Below are positions 21,426 to 36,012 of a stretch of 64,000 bases of DNA, one piece after another. The notes under the pieces were generated by a model, which saw only the letters and a program-made list of their open reading frames with translations, made no database searches and was not told where the DNA came from. Position numbers and translations under genes: made by a program. Every line of letters starts with the position of its first letter. The stretch's first letter is position 1. The DNA comes from Torymus aiolomorphi (Eukaryota; Arthropoda; Insecta; Hymenoptera; Torymidae), in assembly GCA_036365515.1 (NCBI GenBank), contig CM070877.1, forward strand, positions 86,356,022 to 86,420,021. The letters run 5' to 3'.

Positions 21426-22611
21426 GGATACCACTATGTCTGAATTTGAGATATCTAAGGTAAATGATTTTTGAAATCATGAAAAACAAATCAATAAAAA
21501 TTTTTCGCTCCATTTTTTTCTACAAAATAATGCATTACTTAAGTCCTTGAAGACCAATTTCCAATCATCTCCAATTTTGACCATCAAGTGGGTTAGGTCG
21601 TTATTCCGGGAAGCCACAGATATAAATAAATAATTATGAGGATTTTAAATTAATTATAATAATAAATGCATAACATTTTAAATAATCCACTATGATGTAA
21701 TTTTTGCAAATGAAGAAATAAATACAAACATTACGTTTTTTTCTGAAAACATCCATTTGAATCGAGATTTAAATTCTTGATTCAAATCATTGCAACCATG
21801 CTTATTTCTAAATCTAGAAAAGAGCTTAAGAATTGTCAAATACACCAAGGCGGAAATAAATTATGCACAAAATTGTTAATACCTAAACATAATTTTTATT
21901 TGCAGTTATTTGCTATTATTTACACTTTATAAATGCATGATCTGGGACGCTAGTAACACTTAATAATAGTTATAACGAAAATTTTATGATAATAATTGAT
22001 AATTAACTACCGAAAAATACTACTAACATAAAATTGTTACTTAAAATTAATAACAGTCCATAACAATAATTATGAGTAGTTATAAAAGTAAAACTTTCTA
22101 GAGAGTATTAATAAATTCAAATAATTAATAATAACTATTCATAACAATAAATAGCAGTTAAAATTGATTATTTACAATAAGTAAGACTTGATAACAGTTA
22201 TAACCAGTTATTTGTTTTTTTGTATCATAAAACCATTTCTCATACCGTACCATCAGAAAAAGCAAATAAACGCAAATAAGTACTTATAACTATTAATAGG
22301 AATTCACAACACTTTCTAATTGTTATTAGCATCCCAAATCGTCTTGTTATTATTTGTTATTAGCATTTATTGACTTTTATTGACAGTATTACGCAAAAAT
22401 TATTTCTGTCTGGGCAAGTATAAACAAGTTTAACAATACCTGACCAAAAGTATTCAAATACTTTTCTCAAGTACAAAAGTACTTGGCCAAATGCACTTTT
22501 CGTCAAGTATTTTTTTCAAGTACAGAAATACTTTAATAAAAGGCCTTTGGTACCTCGACACTCAAATACCGTTTTTAAGTACAAACATTTTAAGGTACTG
22601 AACCCTTTGCG
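21426..22611. other. AT-rich DNA with a palindromic repeat and a TACTT-rich repeat
   Basis: From about 21940 to 22350 the ends GATCTGGGACGCTAGTAACA and TGTTATTAGCATCCCAAATCG form imperfect inverted repeats around a stretch full of ATAACA/TGTTAT motifs, probably an old MITE. From 22435 to 22600, CAAGTACTTTT and AGTATTC motifs recur on both strands after CTGGGCAAGTA, a pattern seen in some hAT-related MITEs. No gene is evident. Confidence 0.5.
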
Positions 22612-23372
22612 GCATAGTGACTAATATCAACGAAGATAGACCTAAATAGAAAAACAGACTCCCAAAAAAAAGTGTCGTCTCGGAAAGCGAAGGTTCTTAC
22701 GTTGACCACTACGCGGTGCTAGTGTCGAGCACCCCAAGTCAGGAGCGTCTCTCCGCCGTACAGGGGCCCCATGCAGTCAAATAATTATACTGCCCAAAAA
22801 TCACGAATTAAATTAAATTGTTGTCTAATTAACTTCTTGTTACATTTATTTATCCCCTTTATTAATAAAGCTAATAATGATATGAGACTAAGTTGACAAA
22901 AGTTCAAATTTCAACCAAAGCCCGAAGGGGGAGGCGATGATCATAAATGAACTCGCGACTTTACTTGAACATCGGAGCGATAGCCGTGAGCGCTAAGGCG
23001 CGATATGCTTTTGCGTAATTTTTTGGCCTCGCGGTCGTAGGTTCGAATCCAGATTGATGTATTTTTTTTTTTTTGCTCACATTAACGTTTTTATTGTTTC
23101 TAGTCACGAAAGCTAATCTTTAATCACTTTTTTGATTATAATAAAGGAAAAAATATTAATTTAAATGGAAAAGAAAATAGTACACTGAAAATATATGTAT
23201 CTATTAATGTAATCGAACAACACTAATTAACATATTTTTGTATAGTGGACTATTATTAACGTCAATATATTATGTCTATTAACACACATATTTTGTACTT
23301 AATACAGTGTTTTTCTCATGGCTTATAGACTACTGTATATTAGACCATTTGTTTTATATATAATTATAAAAA
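22612..23372 (+). repeat. Left arm of a ~760-bp inverted repeat (partner 38243-39003)
   Basis: The stretch is found in reverse complement at 38243-39003, with about 90 percent identity by eye. Shared landmarks from the outside in are ACGAAGATAGACCTAAATAG, CACTACGCGGTGCTAGTGTC, CATGCAGTCAAATAATTATA, a tRNA-like module (22972-23060), TAGTCACGAAAGCTAATCTT and GTTTTTCTCATGGCTTATAG. Arms of this length, 15 kb apart, bound a unit whose only own protein gene is a P/THAP9-like transposase. Confidence 0.85.
22972..23074 (+). ncRNA. tRNA-like module (Ser/Leu-like A box, B box, T run)
   Basis: TAGCCGTGAGCGCTAAGGCG resembles the A box and D arm of class II tRNAs (GCC/GGC can pair), and GGTTCGAATCC at 23040-23050 is a perfect B box. 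A run of 13 T at 23062-23074 could terminate RNA polymerase III. Acceptor and T stems pair poorly, so this is a tRNA-derived repeat or SINE-type head rather than a functional tRNA. The same module lies in the right arm. Confidence 0.55.
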
Positions 23373-23915
23373 ATTTATTATTCTGGGTTCAGCTGATGTT
23401 AGTTATAATTGAAAGTTATATTCAAAAATTAAATTGTATAGTTTTATTCTAAAATATTCAAATAAACATTATTATAGTTAATATCACTCGATGGAAACCA
23501 AACGGGAAGGTAGCAGATAATCTTCCATCAGGAAAGGGATGGATTTAAGGAATTATATCGGGTTAGGAATGAGGGATTTTTTTTCTTCATCTTGCAAAAA
23601 TTTCTTTGCAAAAGTTTTTGAAACTTACAAATTCGAAACCTTTTCTAAATTTCGTAGTCCATATTCTTTTGCTTTAGACCTAAATTTGATTTTCAAATTT
23701 TAAAATGTAATGTTTAAAAATTATATTTATATTATGTATAAATATTTTATTTTTTTTATTATAATAGAGCTAATATTTATTCAAACATTTATTACAGTAC
23801 TAATATTTAGAAATATTATTAAATATATCTGAAAATGCCTACAATTATCTACACTTTCTTTTTTTATTAAACAGTTAATAAAATTAGATAGTATTTATGG
23901 ATGAATTTTATATAT
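23373..23915. other. Unassigned AT-rich DNA inside the inverted-repeat unit
   Basis: No coding potential or motif is recognised between the left arm and the solo LTR. Confidence 0.4.
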
Positions 23916-25435
23916 TGTCACGGCCTGCCGTACCGACGTCGATAATAAATCGGCAATATATATGTTCGTAGTAACGAACGTTAGATGGCGCCTCGATGCA
24001 GTATTGGAGCTGTATCGAGAGCATGACGAAGGTACCGGCACAGACGCGACCGGCATCAATGTTGTTGTTATCGTTCGGACACAGACGCGCGCGATAGTGA
24101 GTTCGCGGTGATATCGCATTTTCCGCGATAATTGTGAAGTGTCTGATAGTTGTAACCTCAGGAGTGCATACGTGATGCATCCTGAGGCAACTATCGTGAT
24201 CCGCGAAATATGTTATACCGTACTTTCGACGGAAACAAGAGGAGAGCTCAGAGATAGTGCGACAGGCTAGAACTACCTGTCGTACTTCCGAACCAGAAAC
24301 ATCTTAGTGCAGTAAGCATGTTCGCCTGGCACCAAAGCAGCAGAGCGTATCACGAGAGGCGATACAATGAAGCCAGCCTAGCAGCGAGGATGCTTGCGAG
24401 AAACCTAGGCAACACCGTATGAATCTAACCTACAATAGCGGTAAGCGTGCACGTATCAACCGCATCGCGAGTAAGTACGCGTAACCGTTTGTCCAGGCTC
24501 GTCGCCACCTGGACAGCGGCCCCGAATAGGCGTTCTTCTGCGGAGAGAGCGAGCGTAGAGAGAGCACAGGCTCGGGTCATCAACCTTAGAAGGTCACCGA
24601 CAATGATTTAGCTTGACGGCAGTTTGTAACCGACAAGTGCGCATAAGAAGTGCGCAGACGACATGCGTTAGTAGCCTGTTCTCTCTCAGGCTAGGTTAAG
24701 TGTGTGTGTGTGTGTGTCGCGACACGCGAGCGCGACCGCTCTCTCACTCGCGTAGACGATGAGTACGCTACATATATTACCGCGAGCGTGACGTCAGCCC
24801 TCAAGACAGCTGACGTCTGAGATAACGTGCTGGCGCACCGTTAGGTAGGGAAATTAACCTATTTCAACGCGACACTTCCACTGTCTAAATTATTAATTAT
24901 TCGTTCAACTCATCTAGCCTTTTATTTAATAAACCATAGTTTTTTGTTATTAACTTTAACCACTCGAGTTATCATTTCGCGACCTCAGTTATTCCCCACT
25001 CCCCGACGCCTCCGCGGTCGTTACGTAAGAGAATACGTTTCGTTACATCTGAGCACCACCCCTAGGGGCTGAAGGACCTTGTCGAGTGTCAGGCGGTTGA
25101 CCTACCTTGGTAGGGGACCCGGATGGCCCGGTGGGGAGGATCAGTCGGCGCGAGAGGGCAAAGGTGAGGCGTAGCTGCATGCATGTGGCGCCCTATAAAC
25201 GGGTAGTCCTGGTGTGTGGGGGGCCCCCTATAAACGGGAGGCCAGGTGTGAATGTGATGGCAACCCGGAACAGGGTTCGTCCAAGTGAGAGTAGGGTAGG
25301 TAAGTCCCGGCTACCGCCTAGCCTGGGCCGGATCGCGCCGATGGCCAAGAAGCAGCCCCCCATCCAAGGTGGTCGACTGGATGGGTATATACACCCCCTG
25401 ATCTAAAGGTGTCAGGCGACCCGTGCTGATAGGAT

Positions 25436-26757
25436 TTGTGGCCCTCGGGGTATTGGAGGGTCTCTAACGGAGCCTCAGAGGCACCTGGCGCAACCTCTGA
25501 GTATCTTAGTCGCCTTACCGCCGCAAGCGGGGCTCTGCGGCGGCGGACCTTTAGTCCCCTAGCTACTCGTGGGACTCAAATGGAGAAGTACCTAAATAAA
25601 AAATCAACAAGGGAGGCGACTGGGGAGGTGGAGGAAGCGAGGAGTCAATCCTCAAAGCCCCACACCCTGGCAGCCCCCACAACAGAGGGAATGTCGATGA
25701 CTCCTGAGGTTATCGCCCCGTCTACTTCGGCAGACGGAGAAGAACGCGCCCAGGACGAACCGACACCCAAAGGGGAGGATTTACTGGTCTACGGACCACA
25801 CCTACCCGCTAAGAAATGCGGTGGATACCGTAAAAAACTGGCCAAAATCAGGAGGGAGGCAGAGGATAACCTCAGACCCCCACTGCAGCAAGGTCAGGCA
25901 CCAGCGGTACAGTCCCAGGGGACTCCAAAGAGGAAGAAAGGGGAAAATTACACCCCGCCCGCAGCCCACCGGGACGACAAGAGGCCACGGAGGGCGGGCT
26001 ATGAGCCCACTAGGGGTCGCGCCACCAAAGGACCGACCCGTAGGGAGGAACATAGATCGCCCAAGGGAGGCGGTCAAAAGGTGGCGAGGAGCATGGGGCC
26101 GTCGGGGCGCCTCAAAAAGGTGCTAGCGGCGGGGTCGGACTCACCGCCGCCCAGAGGACGAACCCCCTGACCGTCGTTGCTACGGCGGAAGAGTACCCTC
26201 AGGTCGTACTGACCCAGGAAGACTTCAACCGCCTTAGGGCTAGTTTTAGGGAACTGGCTAAGAAGACTCCCCCGGAACAGATGCCCAGAACAGAGACATC
26301 GTTCGAGAAAGGGGGGGGGGGGTCTTCGTTTTCGTGGCCTCCGACCAAAGATCAAAGGAGTGGCTACTAAATAAGGTGGCCACCCTTGAGCTCGGGGGCC
26401 CGAAACTCAGGGTGGGAGGGGTAGAGCTCATCCAGAGGTTACACAAGGCCACGGTCTGGCTCCCGGGACCCCCTGAGGAGCTGGCCGAGGTCATGAACCG
26501 ACTGGGGGGCCTACAACTCCACCCTGAATATGAGCGGATGGCGTGCGGTTAAGGCGGCACCACTTAAGAAGGACTCGGGAAGGCAGGACACCGGAGAGAA
26601 ATACGTTCTGGTGTTCCAGCTGCCCGAATCTCAGGTCAGGGCCCTAGAGGCCATTGACAACAGGCCCTGGATGGAGCTAGGCAGGGTCACCTTCAAGGTG
26701 ACCCGCCAGGCCCCGGAAAGGGAAGACGTTGAGGCGATGGCGGTGGATAAGGCATAA
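25436..26757 (+). pseudogene. LOA/R1-like ORF1 (frameshifted)
   Basis: The first frame (25436-26170) is a basic, low-complexity, Pro/Arg/Lys-rich region (AKIRREAEDNLRPPLQQ, then RDDKRPRRAGYEPTRGR), typical of ORF1 nucleic-acid-binding tails. The second part, broken by shifts around 26165, a G-run at 26310-26319, and 26545, holds the folded domain: KEWLLNKVATLELGGPKLRV, then ATVWLPGPPEELAEVMNRL, then KYVLVFQLPESQVRALEAI and GRVTFKV, ending at 26755-26757. It corresponds to the domain in the fragment at 2.6-3.1 kb but is from a distinct subfamily. ORF1 normally binds element RNA. Confidence 0.75.
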
Positions 26758-29700
26758 TGGACCCACCGTCACTGCCAATAACCCAAATTAACTTGCACCA
26801 CAGCAAGGGAGCCACTGCTATATTGCAGAAAGGCTTGGCTGCGGTGCACACAGGCCTATCACTGGTCCAAGAACCATGGACAGTGAACGGCACAATCAGG
26901 GGTTTGGGAGGGTTGTTATGTCTCAGGGACGCAGCATCGACCATACCCAGAGCATGCATAGTAGCAAAAGGGATCAATGACGTGCCCCAATGGGAACTAT
27001 GTACTGGAGACCTGATGGTGGTCACGACAGAGATGGATGGTGTCGGGAGAGTGGCCATAGCGTCGGCATACTTCCCCAACGTTGGGAGGCAGGATAAGAA
27101 TGTGCCGCCAACGAAAGTGATGTGACTAGTTGACCACTCCAAGGCGCTTAGGATGCCCCTACTGATAGGTTGTGATGTGAATGCACGCCATCAGCTATGG
27201 GGTAGTACTGACACCAATCAGCGTGGACAGCGCTTGGTGGAATATCTGGTGACTACGGAACTAGACATCCTGAATGTTGACAGCACGCCGACCTTCCGTA
27301 ATGCTGTAAGGGAGGAGGTGTTGGATGTAACTCTATGCACCAATAACCTTACAGACAGGATTGCCAATTGGAGGGTGTCGGACGAACCATCACTATCAGA
27401 CCACGAACAGATCAGGTTCGATCTAGTGGCGGGTACGCCCGAGAGACCCCAATGGAAAAGAAATCCCAGAGACACGGACTGGGTCAACTATTCAGCAGAT
27501 CTCGCCGAAGCCCTTAGGGATTTCCCTAAAGTAATTGACGACATGCCTACGTTAGAGGCGGCCGCCAATATGCTGAAGGACGAGATACTGAATACCTACT
27601 ACAACAACTGCCAACTTACGAAACTTAGGCCTAGAGGCCAAGTCAGATGGTGGAACAAAGGCCTGGCTGCTCTCACGGAGAGGACTAGAGCCCTCCTTAG
27701 GAAAGCCATGAAACGTAACGACCCTCTCTGCTGGCAGGAATATAACCGGGAGAGAGATCGATACAGAGAAGAAATTAGGAAGGCCCAGCAGATGAAGTGG
27801 GCCTCCTTTTGTGAGGAAGTTGAAGGAGGGGCCGAGGCTGCCAGGCTGAACAAAATGATGTCAAGCAATCCAGAGGCTGTCTTTGGCTCTCTAAAGCTCC
27901 CGAACGGCAGTTTCTCCACATCAGATGAGGAGACTCTGAAATGCCTGATAAAGGCACACTTTCCCAGTTTTACTGAGAGCAATAAGGAAGAGCCGATCCA
28001 GCAGGAGGAAAATGAGGCGAGCAGGAGGCGGCTCAGGGCGCCGATATGGCACCAGAACCGCAAACTGGCAAACCATATAGTGACCCCGGAGAGGATCAAA
28101 TGGGCCATAAATTCCTTTAAACCATACAAATCACCTGGACCGGACGGGATATACCCTGTGCACCTAAAGAAGGCAGAGCATGACTTAGTTGGGCCCCTGA
28201 TTAAGGTGATCAAGGCGAGTCTTATGCTTGGACACGTGCCCGCCGCTTGGCAAGGGGCGAGGGTGGTGTTCATACCGAAACCAGGAAAAAGCGGATATAC
28301 GTCTTCAAAGGATTTCCGCCCTATAAGCTTGACTTCCTTCTTGCTTAAAACCTCTCAAAGACTCATCGATACATATATCAGAGATGTGACGTTAAGAGGT
28401 AAGATCCTGCATGCGAGTCAACACGCATACAGGGCAGGGATGTCCACGGAGACAGCCTTGCAAAGGGTGATACAGCTAATTCAGCCCCAGTTGGAGAATG
28501 GAGGCTTTGCTGTCGGGACCTTCATAGACATAGAAGGGGCGTTCAATCATACCTCCAGAGGCGTCATTAGGGATGCCCTGATGAGGTTTGGAGTGCCTAC
28601 AATGCTAGTAGACTGGACTAGCCATATGCTCGGAAACAGGCAACTAGAAGTGACCAAAGGTAACAATACAGTAAGGGGCGATGTCTCCTCTGGCTGCCCA
28701 CAAGGGGAAGTTATGTCGCCCCTGCTATGGTGCCTGGTAGTGGACAATCTGTTAACAAACCTTAGTGAGCAGGGATGTCAGGTAGTGGGTTACGTCGATG
28801 ACATATTGATCATAAGGCGCGGACCCTTCCTACAGACCGTCATAGAACTCACACAGGGGGACTTACGGATTGTAGAAGCCTGGTGTAGGAGCACAAACCT
28901 TGGGGTCAAACCAGACAAAATAGAGGTCGTGGTGTTCACCAGGAAATATAAATGGGATAGAACCTGTCAACTGACATAGACACCATGGATAGTAAGCTGG
29001 CATGGGGTAGACACCTAGATGTAAAGTGCGGGAAATTCATCGCGGCCCTATGGCAACTGCGAAGGGCCATGAACAGGAACTGGGGATTAAAACCAGTAGC
29101 GATGAAGTGGCTGTATGATGCAATTCTAAAGCCCCGACTTACCTATGCGGCGATGGTCTGGTGGGATAGAACGCATCTGAAAACAGCAGAAGGTCAGCTG
29201 GGAAGGTTGAGAGGCGGTACTACGGTGCATCACTGGAGCGGGGAGGTCTACGCCAACAGCTGCTCTAGGGGCTGCGCTATGTATGGAGCCTCTCGACCTG
29301 ACCATTTCTGCTGCTGCTGCAAGAGGAATGCCCAGGGTCAGCAAGGATGCTGGGGAGAACCTCCAGGGCAAGATACCAGAGGTCCTGAAGTCCGGAGGCG
29401 TCTTCAAGATGCCCCGCGATAAGATGACCAAGGCATTTATGTTCGACAGGAAATACCGGATCAGCCTGGCGGAGTGATCTGACTGGGCAATCGGCCGGGA
29501 GAAGCTACCAGCCAATGGTGAAATCTGGTATACGGATGAATCCAAAGGGGTAGAGGGAACAGGTGCCGGAGTCTACCGCCGCAGGGGGGGAAGGGGGTGC
29601 ACCTTTTCACTGGGGCGGTACACGACGGTACTACAAGCTGAACTGGTAGGGGTGCTGAACTGCGCTCTGGGCCGAAGCGGCGAGCGGTAAAGGGCACCTA

Positions 29701-30345
29701 CATATCGGCATAGATAGTAGGAGCGCCATTGAGGCGCTTAGAGCGTACAACACCACCTCGAGGCTAGTGTACGACTATTACAGGACCCTGAATCGGCTGG
29801 CAGAAAGCCGTCCAATAAGCATTTTCTGGCTGCCGGGCTACGCAGGAATAAAAGGAAATGAAATAGCGGACAGGCTTGCCAGGGAGGCGAGGAAGTAGGT
29901 CTTAACGGGTCCAGAACCGGCAACTGGAATATGCGACACAGTAATCAACGCGGAAATTGACAGATGGGTCGCTAAAAAACATTCGGAGGCGTGGAAAAAC
30001 GCCCAGGGATGTCGAACAGCCAAAACCTTCATTAAGGATTCAGAGATGGAGGGATGGGCAAAGCAAATACTCGCATTGAGTAGGAAAAACGCAAAGGCCG
30101 TGGTAGGGATCATAACCGGGAATGGTACTTTGCGGAAACACAGACACACGATGGGACTTGAGAAAGACCCGACTTGCAGATTCTGTGGAAAGGAGGATGA
30201 GACGTCATTGCACGTTATTCTCGAATGCCCTGCACTAGTGGAGAGGAGGCGCCTGTACCTAGGTGACCCCTTTCCACTGGCAAATAACATCGAGGTGAAG
30301 GACGCCAAAAGAATCCTTCAATTTTATGAGAAGGCAATGGGCTGA
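26757..30345 (+). pseudogene. LOA/R1-like ORF2: endonuclease, reverse transcriptase, RNase H
   Basis: The endonuclease (26770-27440) shows ITQINLHHSKGATAIL, LVQEPW, GCDVNARHQLWGS and LSDHEQ. It contains one in-frame TGA at 27123-27125. The RT (28070-28980) shows KSPGPDGIYPVHL, FRPISLTSFLLKTSQRLID, HAYRAGMSTETAL, SSGCPQGEVMSPLLW and an intact VGYVDDILII. The frame is lost at 28977-28985 and again near 29215. RNase H (29515-29900) has YTDES, AELVG, HIGIDSRSAIEAL and WLPGYAGIKGNEIADRLA, so all four acidic residues are present. The tail has CRFCGKEDETSLHVILEC, a CCHC-like motif. The first methionine is at 26757, overlapping the end of ORF1 (TAATGG), suggesting termination-reinitiation. Confidence 0.88.
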
Positions 30346-30694
30346 ATTCACCCGGAAACTGAGGGACGCCAAGGGATTACCCATGCGTCTGGAGGTTACT
30401 TAACGTGCCCCAATTCCTCTATCATTAATAATAATAATAATAATACATCTGAGCAGCCGGCACACGAACCAGTGACCAGGAGAGGAGTTCGAGTCACTGG
30501 TGAGAAATAAAGCGCGAGTCTTCGACTTGCGTGTTGCACGGTAAGTAACCAGATTAGGTTTAGCATTGTATGACGTTGTAGTGTCCGCTGCCTAATTTGG
30601 CTATTGGGTCTCCGAGAGTTGAACCGGAGGACCCGGAGCTGAACCGCTAAGACGAGCAGCTAAAACGCGTCTTAGCCCAAATAACCACCCCGTG

Positions 30695-32332
<1,638 letters not shown>

Positions 32333-34879
32333 TTATGTATGTAATCGTTTATTCACTTTTCTATCTCTATAATCTTTTGACAGCCATTTAATTTGATAAA
32401 AAATGTGTGTCTCAATGAACAATTTGATTATGTAGTCGCGATGTTCAGAACAACTGTCTGTGAAAAAATTAGAATGCTTCTTTAATATACAACTTTTAAT
32501 TAATTTAAACAAATATTTAGCAATATCTTTCAAGTGAGCAATCCTACAAAATTCTAGTTCAAAAATTTCATAATATGTAAGAATAACTAGGAAAAACGAA
32601 GTTGTTGGAGCTTTTAATCCACCACATACTTTCCCTTTTAATGGTGGATAAGCTTTCCACAATAAAAGCAAATCAATAGACGAATTTAATTCTCTATTAC
32701 TATCAATTAAATCTTCTTGACAATTACTGCAGCTATATTTATTTAAGCATTTAAAAGCTAAGTAACCAGCAACATAATTTTTTTAACAATGCTGAAGATC
32801 ACTAATCTGCTCAACTTCGCTTTAAGCTTGTTTTTCATCAACGACTTCTAAGTCAAATTCTTCATTATTAAGAAAACATTTTTCAATTTTTTCATTCATT
32901 AGTTTATTACTCGCAGTTACTGTAGATTCATCGATATTTTTTTTTAAATCGCTAATTAACAAACGCGCGTCATCTGGTTCGCAATTTGTACCAACAGGAG
33001 TAATTAATACAGTTATCATGATTGAGTATTGTAAATTTCGTCTAAACTGCATGGAGGTTGAATTATGATTGTGTCCCGAACGAGATCTCATAACACCAAA
33101 GAAATTTTCAATTTTATCTTGATTCAACCGGCTTGTTAAAAAATACGGTTTAACTTTTTTTTTAAAGTTTGTTCCACAATAATAAAATACCGCTTATTCT
33201 TAAAGCGAAATTTTCAAAGCAATCAGCTTTTGTAGCAGTTTGTATTGTCCATTTTTCTATGTACGTTAAGGCATTTTTCAGACGATTTTCAACATTTACA
33301 TTTTTATCAAACAAACCGCATTTTAAAGGGTTCGGATCATTCCGGCATCGAGCATTAAGGCAATCAAATATGTCATTTATGTTTTTAATGAAATTCGCCG
33401 TCGCTACAGTACTTTTACTTTTTAAAACGCCCGAAGATGCAACTGCCATTAAAGCTGAATAAACTGAGTTACTAAAAATTTGCGTTGCTAAGCTAACATT
33501 CATCTTTTCAAAATTGTTAGGATTAATATGTCGACCTGTCAATTTAGGGGCAGCTTTACAAATTTTTGTTCGTTCTAACTCTCTTAATTCACGAATGTAA
33601 TTCCACGAAACTATTTCTTGACCCATTTTACAGTCGTCGTTGATTAAATTATTCCTGATACATTTTATAATGTGTAGTATGTCAAACCCGAAAGTTATAA
33701 TGTGACTATTAAACTCTATAAAAGGCCGATTTTTACATATTTTGAATAAAGAAACAGCTTTTTGGTTTGGTTTCCCTTGATCGCAAACCATGTGACGAAT
33801 TTTAAAACCTACTTCTTCAGCAAAACAGAACCAGAAACATTACCCTCTGTTGGAAAATACATCAGAGGCTGCTCGTAGTTATGAGTCAGTCCACTTAATA
33901 AAAAAACTAAAACTGAGCTAACCATTCGCGGCTTCCTACCCCCGAAATCGTCACTCAAATCATGATATCCCTCAATTTAATCATCTTTAAAATTATACTC
34001 TAAGTCGGGTCTAACTGTCATTTCGTCCCACATTAGTACGGATTCTCTTTCGAATTCAGATTTAGCTTCTAATTTAAGTTTTAGTTGTTTCAAGAGTTCT
34101 TCATTTTTACCCGACTTTAAATTTATAGCATTAACCCAACTATGAATTAACGAAACTACCGGTAAAGAAAAGTGTTTATAATCTCTCAGAAATACGTACG
34201 CTTTCGGTGATTTATAATAGAGCCCTAATGCAAACTGTTTTTCGTCTTCCTCCCATTTACGTTGTTTGTCATGATTAAGTTGCATTTTTAAAAAAGCTAA
34301 AACGTCATCATTCAAGTATTGTGCTGCTTGTTCTACTATGTCTTCTTTTGAAAGTTTCGGTTTACAATTTTTTAATCTTTGTAGTTTACGTGTTAAACTT
34401 TTAACTTTTAGACTAAGTTTAGCATTTACTTTATGTACATTTAAAGCCGGTGGACGTTTTCTTTGCTGTTTAGTTTTAACGTTAGTTTTAGAGATTTTTT
34501 GTGGCAAGGCATTTACATTTCTTTCCGAATCTACAGTATTACATTTCTTTCCGAATCTACAGCATCATCGTCAACATTTGTTTCACAGAAAACTGAGTTG
34601 TTAACATTACTTTGATTAACAGTTACGTTAGAAGGTGAGATACAACTAGTGTCTTTATCTATTGCTTGATTTTCTAAAATAATGCATTGAGTTGTGTCAT
34701 GATCATTACTTATAAAGTTGCTAAAACTTGACTGTGGAATCGTATATGGCTTTAGTAACCGTCTACCTGCACCATATTGCATAAAATCTGAATCTAAAAA
34801 ATGCCTACTGTATATCCTTTTCTCCTGCAGCTGTTTTTCCGTCAACTTCGGATAATAGAAATCATGCAAAATACTCCCT
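32333..34879 (-). pseudogene. P/THAP9-like transposase, nearly complete, frameshifted
   Basis: Read from high to low coordinates. The exon opens after an AG at 34880 (TTTTTCTAAAAAG on the minus strand) with the end of a THAP domain, IYSRHFLDSDFM and RRLLKPYTIPQ. Then comes a coiled-coil-like stretch (33977-34507), LYYKSPKAYVFLRDYKHFSL and VLMWDEMTVRPDLEYN (first Asp), a TAA, then HDLSDDFGGRKPRMVSSVLV. After a frameshift MVCDQGKPNQKA (second Asp) and FGFDILHIIKCIRNNL follow, then GRHINPNNFEKMNVSLATQI, QDKIENFFGVMRSRSGHNHN (the Glu), NYVAGYLAFKCLNKYSCSNC and the C-terminal block ending near 32333. The motif order matches P-element and THAP9 transposases. A 26-bp tandem duplication (34516-34567) explains one frameshift. 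The THAP C2CH exon was not found. Confidence 0.85.
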
Positions 34880-35009
34880 TTTTAGAAAAAAAAAAAAAAA
34901 AAATTTAAGAAATATAATAAAGAAAATTGTAAAATTATTGATACGATATAATCAATCGATATAAATTTTTTCCAGTCTAACATTCTTCTACCAAAAAATT
35001 AAATATACT

Positions 35010-35788
35010 GTAACCGAACCAGTAGATGAACAGTACATGCCATTGCATGGACGGATTGAAAATAAGATTAAGCGCATCTCCTAATACTTGAATAATCAAA
35101 TTCAAGATTTATTGATAATATATTTAATTATTATAATTTACAAAAAAGAAAAACAATTTTATTAATAATATAATTATTACTGTTTGGTTTACTAAATTGT
35201 CAAATAAAGCGGTTCATTTTGCAATATTTTTATCGCTCGGGTTTATTTGACAATTATAGTTAATACTCTCTAGAGCTGTTCGTGTTAGAGGTACACTGTT
35301 TTTTTGTATAATTACGTTGTTGATACTTCTTTTCTCATTTGACTTTTCAAATAAATAAAACGGATTTATGATAAAAAAGAATTTATTAACTGCTTAGTAA
35401 AGAAGTCGTGCAATCGCTCATTAATCACAAATAAATTATTTTTTTAGCTTAGAAAAACATACTAGTACATATAGAGTGTTTTATAAAAATTCGTCATCTT
35501 TTAAAACTGAATTTACACGTGACCATGTCAACAAATATAATACAAGTATTTTTATGAATAATTTACCGCCACTGTCGTTGAATTACTTGATTTCTTTAAT
35601 TGAAAATTCGCTCACATCATGTATTGCTTATTTTTATTAATGATTGCAACTTTTTTCAATAACAATATAATGTTTTGAAAGACAAATAGAAAAATATTTT
35701 AAAACAATAAAAATAATTAATTTTTGCACCAAAATTCATTAATAAATTGAGATTAAAGTGGAATTCGTGCATCTACTGGTTCGGTTAC
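35010..35788. mobile_element. Putative MITE with perfect 19-bp terminal inverted repeats
   Basis: GTAACCGAACCAGTAGATG and its exact complement face each other 779 bp apart. There is no coding capacity and no obvious target duplication, so assignment to a superfamily is open. Confidence 0.5.
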
Positions 35789-36012
35789 TTAAGCTATTAC
35801 CGCATATAATATCAGAAAAAACAATGTTATCAATGATAAGGTAAACTCCAGATAAAAAAAATAAACTCTATATGGTTCTCTATGTTTAGTATGTAAAATA
35901 TATATATTTAGTATTAAAATATAAAAATGCCTGTATATAAATATACGCAATCAAGAGAAAGCAAATTTGAATAGCGCGTAACGGCACCGATTAATATACG
36001 CAATATAATACT

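Larger units (their letters stand above)
25056..30444 (+). mobile_element. LOA/R1-like non-LTR retrotransposon, full length, inactive
   Basis: A 5.39-kb element with a 5' leader, ORF1, ORF2 (endonuclease, RT, RNase H, Cys-rich tail) and a 3' tail of TAA/ATA repeats (30425-30443). It is flanked by TACATCTGAGCA on both sides (25044-25055 and 30444-30455), a clear target duplication. The RNase H after the RT favours LOA or I-like clades; the ORF1 domain and endonuclease also resemble R1 relatives. Several frameshifts make this copy inactive. GC content is far above the surroundings. Confidence 0.9.

Noticed and set aside
22972..23060. Functional tRNA gene
   Set aside because: A and B boxes fit, but acceptor and T stems do not pair and the module is part of a large repeated arm.
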